Assembly (NCBI GenBank): GCA_963921195.1
Contig: OY992541.1
Location: 11,688,951 to 11,752,950, forward strand
Source: Pegoplata infirma
Lineage: Eukaryota > Arthropoda > Insecta > Diptera > Anthomyiidae
Direction: 5' to 3'
Length of the DNA: 64,000 nucleotides
Shown here: one piece after another, positions 58,384-64,000 of the stretch
How the letters are laid out: every line of letters begins with the position of its first letter
Position numbering within the stretch: the first letter of the stretch is position 1
Made by a program: the position numbers and the translations under genes
The notes under the pieces: model-generated
The model's input: the letters and a program-made list of their open reading frames with translations, nothing else
The model's database searches: none
What the model was told of the DNA's origin: nothing

Positions 58384-60006
58384 TAGGATGGCAGCTATTT
58401 TACAAAACTTCGAATTTCAGGGAGTGCACCCCTAATTTTTATTACATTTGGCCTAAAAATGCTATGCTAAAAATTTCAGCCAAATCGGACAACTTTAACA
58501 CGAGGCGCATCGAGGTCAAACACACGAATATAGCCATATTTTGATGAAAAACATTGAATAAATGGTGTTGTTTTTTTAATATATTGTTAAAAAGTGGTAC
58601 ACGAGTTGTTTTTAGTATAAGAAGATATATTAAAAATTTTTGGGTTTTCAAAAATTAACCCTTGTAAGCCTTTCGGGGTCAAAATGACCCAATTTTTACA
58701 AAATGACCCCTAAAACACGAAAATCAGCCCCAATTTTCTAATTTTATTGAAATAAACCAATGGAAAACGATATTTATATTCTATTCTATCATAAATACTC
58801 TGATATGAAATACTGTCTTTCTAGGATGTTATTAACCCGTTTCATGGTAAGGCCAAAAATATGCATTATATTTGGCGTGGTTCTCAAACTGATATTTTGA
58901 TTTTTTAAAAAGTTTCTTAAACAAAATTAAGAAAAATTATAAAAAAAAACACAGAATCTTATAAAATATATGTTAACATATAAAAACAAATTTTTTGAGG
59001 GATATCCCTCGGATAGTTTGACTGGGGCATCGATTTCGAGAAAAATTCCTTTTTTGCCCACAATTTAGTCAATGTGGTAAAATTTGGTAAATATTTTAAA
59101 ATTTCACAAAATAAGGACCATAAATTATTAAAAACAATGTTAGCCCAGGAAAATAAGGAGAAAAATGGACAATCTGCGGAAAATCGGATCGGAGTGTATT
59201 CATAAATTACACTATCTCCTCTAGATCAGACTCAAATAAAAGCTAGATTAATTATCTACGTAGCACTTTTTATTTTTTAGTAATACACGACTTCGTTTGG
59301 TGTCATTATTTCGTGTCCCTATTATATTCATAAATTAAAGATAAATTCGCCCATATCTCAAAAACGGTGAGGGATACGAAAAAAATTATAAAGATAAATT
59401 TGTACACAATTTTATATTCTATAAGTTCTTTAATAGGTTTTTAAAGCGATCACTCATATCAAGCGAGATATTAGCAAAAAACTATACAAAATCTGGTTTT
59501 TGTGAATTTTGGCCTTAATATCTCAGAAACGGTGAGAGATACAAAAAATGTATTGAGAAACATATTGTAGATAATTTTATATTATTATATATTTTATATA
59601 TTATACAAGTTTTATAATAGTCTCTTAAAGCGTACGACGCATATCGACCGAGATATTAGCAAAAAACTGTAAAAAACCCCGTTTTTGTGACCTTTGACAT
59701 CAATATCTCTGGAAGGACACGGGTGATTTCTTTGGACTTTTTTTCCCTTATTTATATTGCCAAAACGAAGATCTGTGCAAATTTTCAGAGAACCTATCCG
59801 ATTTTCCGCAGATGACCCCTTATTTTCCTGAGCTATTTAACCCTAAACTTTTAGGAAAATGGACCAATATTAACCCGGATTTTATTCGGGTCAAAGGTAA
59901 AATTTTGGAATATTTAGAGTTTTTTTAGAAAAAGGCACCTAAATATGAAATATTTATTGCGATTTTTTATAAAACTTGGTAAAATTATTGTACGAGTTCA
60001 CACTGG
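58384..60006 (+). mobile_element. Single arm of the TAGGGTGGCAGC foldback family, interrupted
   Basis: TAGGATGGCAGCTATTTTAC and the following about 750 bp match the left arm at 29321; the match resumes after the insertion 59146..59830 and stops near 60006 (ATTATTGTACGAGTTCA). The opposite arm is missing, so it may be truncated or an ancestral non-palindromic form. Confidence 0.8.
59146..59830. mobile_element. TIR element CAGGAAAATAAGG
   Basis: CAGGAAAATAAGG left, CCTTATTTTCCTG right. The TIR continues with CTGCGGAAAATCGGAT / ATCCGATTTTCCGCAG. Inside are two direct copies (about 170 bp apart) of ATCTCA.AAACGGTGAG.GATAC and of GCGAGATATTAGCAAAAAAC. Inserted in the foldback arm. The TSD is unclear. 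Confidence 0.8.
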
Positions 60007-60617
60007 CTTTAAAATTCACACTGGCTTTACAAAAGCGTAAAAATTTCGCTGAAGAGGCAATCTGTTCACTGGTGAAAAACCGGCAAAATAACCCGGTTAA
60101 CTATGTTGCATCAATAATAGAGTTTTTCTTTTCCCGGACTTTTTCATTTCCCGGGAAAGCGGGATTCAGTCTTAAATTTCCCGGGATCCCGGGAATTCCC
60201 GCAAAAACTAAAAACCCAAATTTATTGTCAAAAAAAATATATAAAAACCTTATGAACGCAATACACTATTTATAATGTTCATTAACACCATAAAAATCTT
60301 ATTTAGTACCTTTAAAACAAAAACAAAAAAAGTTTCGAGAAAAAAAGAAAAACTTTTGTTACACATTTTTTATCAAAAAGAGACATAAATATTTTCTATA
60401 GAAACAAATAATCATACTGCAAATTTTTCTAACGCAGGCCTCAGAAAGAAAATTTTTCAGCTTCTGAAAAAAAAGTATCAGGATCTGATAATTATATCCT
60501 ATCGAAGATATTGATATTGTGAGACTATTTTCATTTCGTAAGTCTAAGATTTTATGACATTTTTTAGTTAGAAGTTCTTTCTTTTTAAGCCCTCCCGGTC
60601 CCTGTGTACGTTTTTAC

Positions 60618-61943
60618 TAGGGATGCCAAACGGGAAATCCCGAATCCCGAAATCCCGGGATTTTTCGGGATTGACAAATCCCGAATCCCGGGATTTATTT
60701 TTTTCAATCCCGGGATTTTTTGTCAAATTTTGTAATCAAAATTGACAATTTCTTCAGTATTTGTTGTCCGATGGTGACAAAATGGATATCGTTTGAACCG
60801 TTTGTCCAATGAGGCATGTTGGACTTAATTTCTCTTACTCTTTTGGAGTACAATTTAATTTTTAGGCCGTTTTACTTAATATACAAAAGGGTGGATAAAA
60901 TTTTCCTATATTCGAATTTAAAAATTGTCGGAGTCAGCATTGATACCTTTTAGGGTCAATATTGGACCTGCAGGGCAATGTCTTTGGGTTCCTTTTTTGA
61001 CTGGAAAATTAGAAAATTCCGAACAAAGTGAAAGAGTTTTTTTACTTTTTTGAAACTTTATAAGGGACCATTAAGTAATCCATCTGTAAAAAATTTTTAA
61101 CAAATGACACGTTTTTAACAATTTTTCTCGTCCCGCCCCTTATTGTGAGCGAGGATATAAAAAATAATATAAATAATGATAAAATTCTGTTATTTAGCGT
61201 AATAAACCATAGAGAAAGAAAGATAAGAGATTGTGTGTCTCTCATCTCTCAATTTTTCCTCTCAAATGAAGTGTGGATGGGATTAAATGGTTTTTTTGGG
61301 ATTTTTTTAAAATCATGAAATTTGTACTTTATTTGCAATTTTAATAATTTTTTATAAAACATATTGAATCATTAACATCTTAAAAGTGTGAAACACATCA
61401 TTTTTTTTTGTTTAAAACAATACAAAAGTGTTTTTTTTAAAGAAATCAAAAATCCCTTTTTTATTCAATTCCTCTTTCAACCATCATTCTTTTAATCCCA
61501 CCGGTTAAAGTTTTTTCTCGTGAGCGACATAAATACCCCCTGAATAAACGCATTTGTAAACATTTGTCGCAAAGAGAAGGAAACTGTGAAAATGCGATTC
61601 GCCTATCAATAGGACAATTAATACAAAATTTTGTATCGCCAGAGGATATTGGGGGACTACTTCCCCTCGCTAATCTATTCAAATCGGTCATAACCGATCC
61701 TAAATTTTCGGATTTCTGTGCTAAATATGTAAAACTTTACGGTAATTATTCAAGAGTTATGAATTCATTGAATATTTAATTGTAAAAAAAATATTAAAAA
61801 TATAACGTAAAACAGCTTAATTTTAATAAATCCCGAAACCCCGAAAAATCCCGAAATCCCGAAAAATCCCGGGATCCCGGGATTAGGATTTAAAAATCCC
61901 GAATCCCGGGATTTGTAAATGTCAATCCCGTTTGGCATCCCTA
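60618..61943. mobile_element. hAT-like element, TIR TAGGGATGCCAAACGGG
   Basis: TAGGGATGCCAAACGGGAAA left, CCCGTTTGGCATCCCTA right; flanks GTTTTTAC (60610..60617) and GTTTCTAC (61944..61951) match at 7 of 8. AATCCCGGGATT words are subterminal. The interior 61460-61780 has better base balance and overlapping frames of about 70 codons on both strands. I do not recognise them. Confidence 0.82.
61564..61779 (+). pseudogene. Unrecognised coding-like segment inside the hAT-like element
   Basis: A 71-codon frame (MSQREGNCENAIRLSIGQLI...) with less skewed composition than the flanks. It could be a remnant of a transposase or a captured host exon. No catalytic or zinc-finger motif is visible, upstream frames are interrupted, and the same DNA is open on the other strand (61461..61691). 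Function unknown and coding status uncertain. Confidence 0.2.
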
Positions 61944-62243
61944 GTTTCTACCATCAATTATCAAGAGTTTTACTAAAATCTCTAAAAAAATAACATCAAA
62001 AGAAGTCGAAAAATCAACAATTTCAAAGAAATTAAAATTCCCGGGAATTCCCGCTCTATTTCCCGGGACTTCGGGATCGAAAATTTACGGGAATTCCCGT
62101 GAAAAACTCTAATCAATATGCAATAACACTATAAGCAAAATTTTTTTAAATTAAAGAGACCATTTAAAAAGCGGTGAAATTTAAAAGTCAGATATAAAAT
62201 GTAGTAATTATAAGTGTTTGGGACTGTAAACATTACTTATATC

Positions 62244-62649
62244 TAGAGATGGGCGCGTGAGTGGATTTTGACTCACACTCACTCACGCAAAAAATAATCG
62301 AATCACTCACTAATCACTCACGCATTTTTTTTTTTACTCATGCTCACTCACATTCACGTGAGTAATAAAAAACTTGCTCACGCTCACGCGTGACTCACGC
62401 CAGATTCAATCACGCTCACGCGTGAGTCACGCAAAATCTACTCACGCAATAATATTTTCTTACCAAAAAATAAAAAAAATCCAAAAAAAAATTTTTACAA
62501 AAAATTAAAAAAAAATTTGGCTAATCAAAAAATCTAATCACGCAAACTCACGCAAAAAATAAATGGCTCACTCACTAATCACTTAGTCAGATTTTTTTTC
62601 AACTCAATCACTTGAATCACGCAAATCACGTGACCAGCGCCCATCTCTA
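62244..62649. mobile_element. hAT-like MITE, TIR TAGAGATGGGCG, TSD CTTATATC
   Basis: 406 bp, exact 8-bp TSDs at 62236..62243 and 62650..62657. Same family as 12937..13415, with the interior in the opposite orientation. TCACGCGTGA and ACTCACTCAC words fill it. Confidence 0.93.
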
Positions 62650-63022
62650 CTTATATCACATAAATTACCAAAAAAATTTTAATTAAAGTTGTTGATGCGC
62701 GAAACATAACCAAACATACGACTGTCAAATTTTCGCTACAAATTAATTGATGTGTCGAAACATTTTTTTCATCGGTGAACAACTTACTTAGCTTAAAGAA
62801 TAAAATTAATTGTTTTTGGAAATTATTTTCTTAATTTTGTTGTTTTAACTATTTTGTAGAGAAAATGTCAAATTAATTACGAATATTCGTAATTAGTTTG
62901 ACGTTGCAAATCACTTCAACTTGAGTGGAAACAGCTCGAAGGGTTTTGCTCAAATCAAGTATTTTTAATCTCAATGGAAACATGGTAAAACATTTGCAAA
63001 TATAATATAATTTTTTTTTTTA
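62650..63022. other. Dispersed repeat fragment and AT-rich DNA
   Basis: 62715..62800 (CTGTCAAATTTTCGCTAC, TGTGTCGAAACATTTTTTTC, GGTGAACAACTTACTTAGC) matches 33560..33640. 62868..62903 is a 36-bp palindrome with one mismatch, centred on GAATATTC. No gene. Confidence 0.6.
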
Positions 63023-63024
63023 TA

Positions 63025-63263
63025 ATTGAAGGGCTTAGTAAAAACTCGATAAGCAACATTTTATTTTATAATGGTTTTTGCCTTTCAACTTTTTAAATAA
63101 TGTAGAAAATATAATTTTTGCAGAACTTTTATTCACAATATACTTAAACGAAGGGTTAAAGCAAGACTTCTGCCAAAAATCTGTCAATGGAACATCAGCA
63201 GAAGGCGAAAAACATGAAAAAATAAAATGTTGCTTATCAAGTTCTTGCAGTAAGCCCTTCAAT
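63025..63263. mobile_element. Small TA-flanked TIR MITE, ATTGAAGGGCTTA
   Basis: ATTGAAGGGCTTA left and TAAGCCCTTCAAT right, TA on both sides (63023..63024, 63264..63265), 239 bp. CGATAAGCAACATTTTATTT pairs with AAAATGTTGCTTATCAAG. It contains overlapping short frames that are only a consequence of the inverted repeat. Confidence 0.8.
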
Positions 63264-63265
63264 TA

Positions 63266-63681
63266 AACAAAACTTCAAAAATTTTCACATAAAAAAGCCT
63301 ATATCTTTAAAAATAATGTACCAATTCGAATGAAATTTTTCTTAGTCATAATTGGTAAACAAAATATTGATGTTTTTTTTTTAATTTTTTGCTTAAATTT
63401 TACCGTACGATTTTTGGAATTTTAAAACTATTTTTTAGCCTGTTAAAAAAAAAAACTAAAAAAAATTGTTACATTGTAAACTCGAGAAAATGTGTTAAAC
63501 AATTTTCAAAAATACTTTATTTACCAATAATGGTTAAGAAAATGATAAGCTTTAATCTAAAAAATGTCATTGAAATTAGTACATTATTTAAAATGATATA
63601 GGTAATTTTTAAGTTTTCATAGGTTTATAAAAATCAAAATAATAATAAGGAATTAACAAATGTTATTAACATCATTTATAA
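63266..63681. other. AT-rich DNA, nothing recognised
   Basis: No gene, repeat family or structure is supported here. Confidence 0.5.
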
Positions 63682-64000
63682 TAGAGTTTGCAAATAATTG
63701 AGATATTTCATAATCGCGATTACGATTAAAAAAATTGCCGTTAATCGCGATTACGATTAATCGATTTTTTTTTAATTATTTGAGTTGCAATAGCTTTAAA
63801 AAAATCTTTTGAAATTTTCATTTTAGAAAGTACGAAAATACAAAAAATATTTTTAAGAAATAAAATTAAAAACTTTCGAACTTTCCTAGTAAAAATAAAT
63901 CGATATTTTGGAACCACAGTCTCTTTTTTTAGTATATCATTGCGCAGCGAAAGAACGCTCGAGAGCCCTTGAGAATTTATAATCATATAATCCTGCAATC
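63682..64000. mobile_element. Possible left end of a hAT-like element running off the window
   Basis: TAGAGTTTGCAAATAATTGA followed by repeated TAATCGCGATTACGATTA words resembles the other TAGRG..ends with GATTAATCG-type subterminal repeats. The right end and TSD lie outside the window. Confidence 0.35.

Larger units (their letters stand above)
60118..62111. mobile_element. hAT-like element, TIR TAGAGTTTTTC, TSD ATCAATAA/ATCAATAT
   Basis: TAGAGTTTTTCTTTTCCCGG left, GTGAAAAACTCTA right; 8-bp flanks 60110..60117 and 62112..62119 match at 7 of 8. CCCGGGAATTCCCG motifs crowd both ends. A second hAT-like element with related CCCGGGAT words (60618..61943) lies inside. Confidence 0.75.

Noticed and set aside
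59976..60275. 99-codon ORF ending in the CCCGGG-rich element
   Set aside because: Crosses from a foldback arm into a hAT-like terminus; composition and context say non-coding.

Overview
The window looks like gene-poor, AT-rich intergenic DNA from a higher fly. A calyptrate dipteran such as a blow fly or house-fly relative is my inference. It rests on the single protein gene, which is an insect ZIP zinc transporter, and on dispersed repeats with TATACCCTCC ends, CCGAAT hairpins and GTCC/GTCT runs of the kind abundant in such genomes. Apart from that gene (47785..49206, +), almost everything I can explain is transposable-element DNA, mostly non-autonomous, deeply nested, and datable by target-site duplications (TSDs) visible in the sequence.

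Layout. 1..1004 is a TA-flanked MITE. 1753..5925 is a 35-bp satellite that reverses orientation once, near 3.1 kb. 5924..6478 is a TATACCCTCC-type element. 6493..10513 is a decayed Tc1/mariner element with a broken transposase, split by a 496-bp tandem array (6558..8338) and a hAT-like element (8916..10179). 11069..12895, 12937..13415 and 13544..22785 are three hAT-like elements. The last is 9.2 kb and carries a GC-rich 26-bp minisatellite, a second copy of its own left end, and a 1.4-kb element with a 9-bp TSD. 23224..27056 is a four-level nest. 28036..32868 is an old MITE copy broken by a mariner MITE, a hAT-like element that itself holds a 2.4-kb foldback, and a TATACCC-type element. 33159..35504 is another four-level nest. 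37327..38962 and 41784..45130 are hAT-like; the second contains about 550 bp of (GACA)n. 45.8..47.5 kb holds two more TATACCCTCC elements just upstream of the ZIP gene. 49.2..63.3 kb is again a TE field with three large foldbacks.

I find 14 hAT-like elements with exact 8-bp TSDs and three more with 7/8 matches. There are also two elements with exact 9-bp TSDs, several TA-flanked mariner-type MITEs, and several palindromic elements with arms of 0.1 to 1.2 kb. No intact transposase was found. The genes do not form an operon or pathway: the ZIP gene stands alone, with a likely 5'UTR splice acceptor upstream and a foldback MITE carrying a candidate poly(A) signal directly after its stop codon.

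The most unusual structures are the strand-switching palindromic 35-bp satellite and its degenerate relatives inside several hAT-like elements, the 9.2-kb hAT-like element with the 26-bp minisatellite and duplicated left terminus, and the 496-bp array with an inverted head piece and 12-bp flanking direct repeats. All coordinates and TSDs were read by eye. Family names of elements are inferences from TIR and TSD form.
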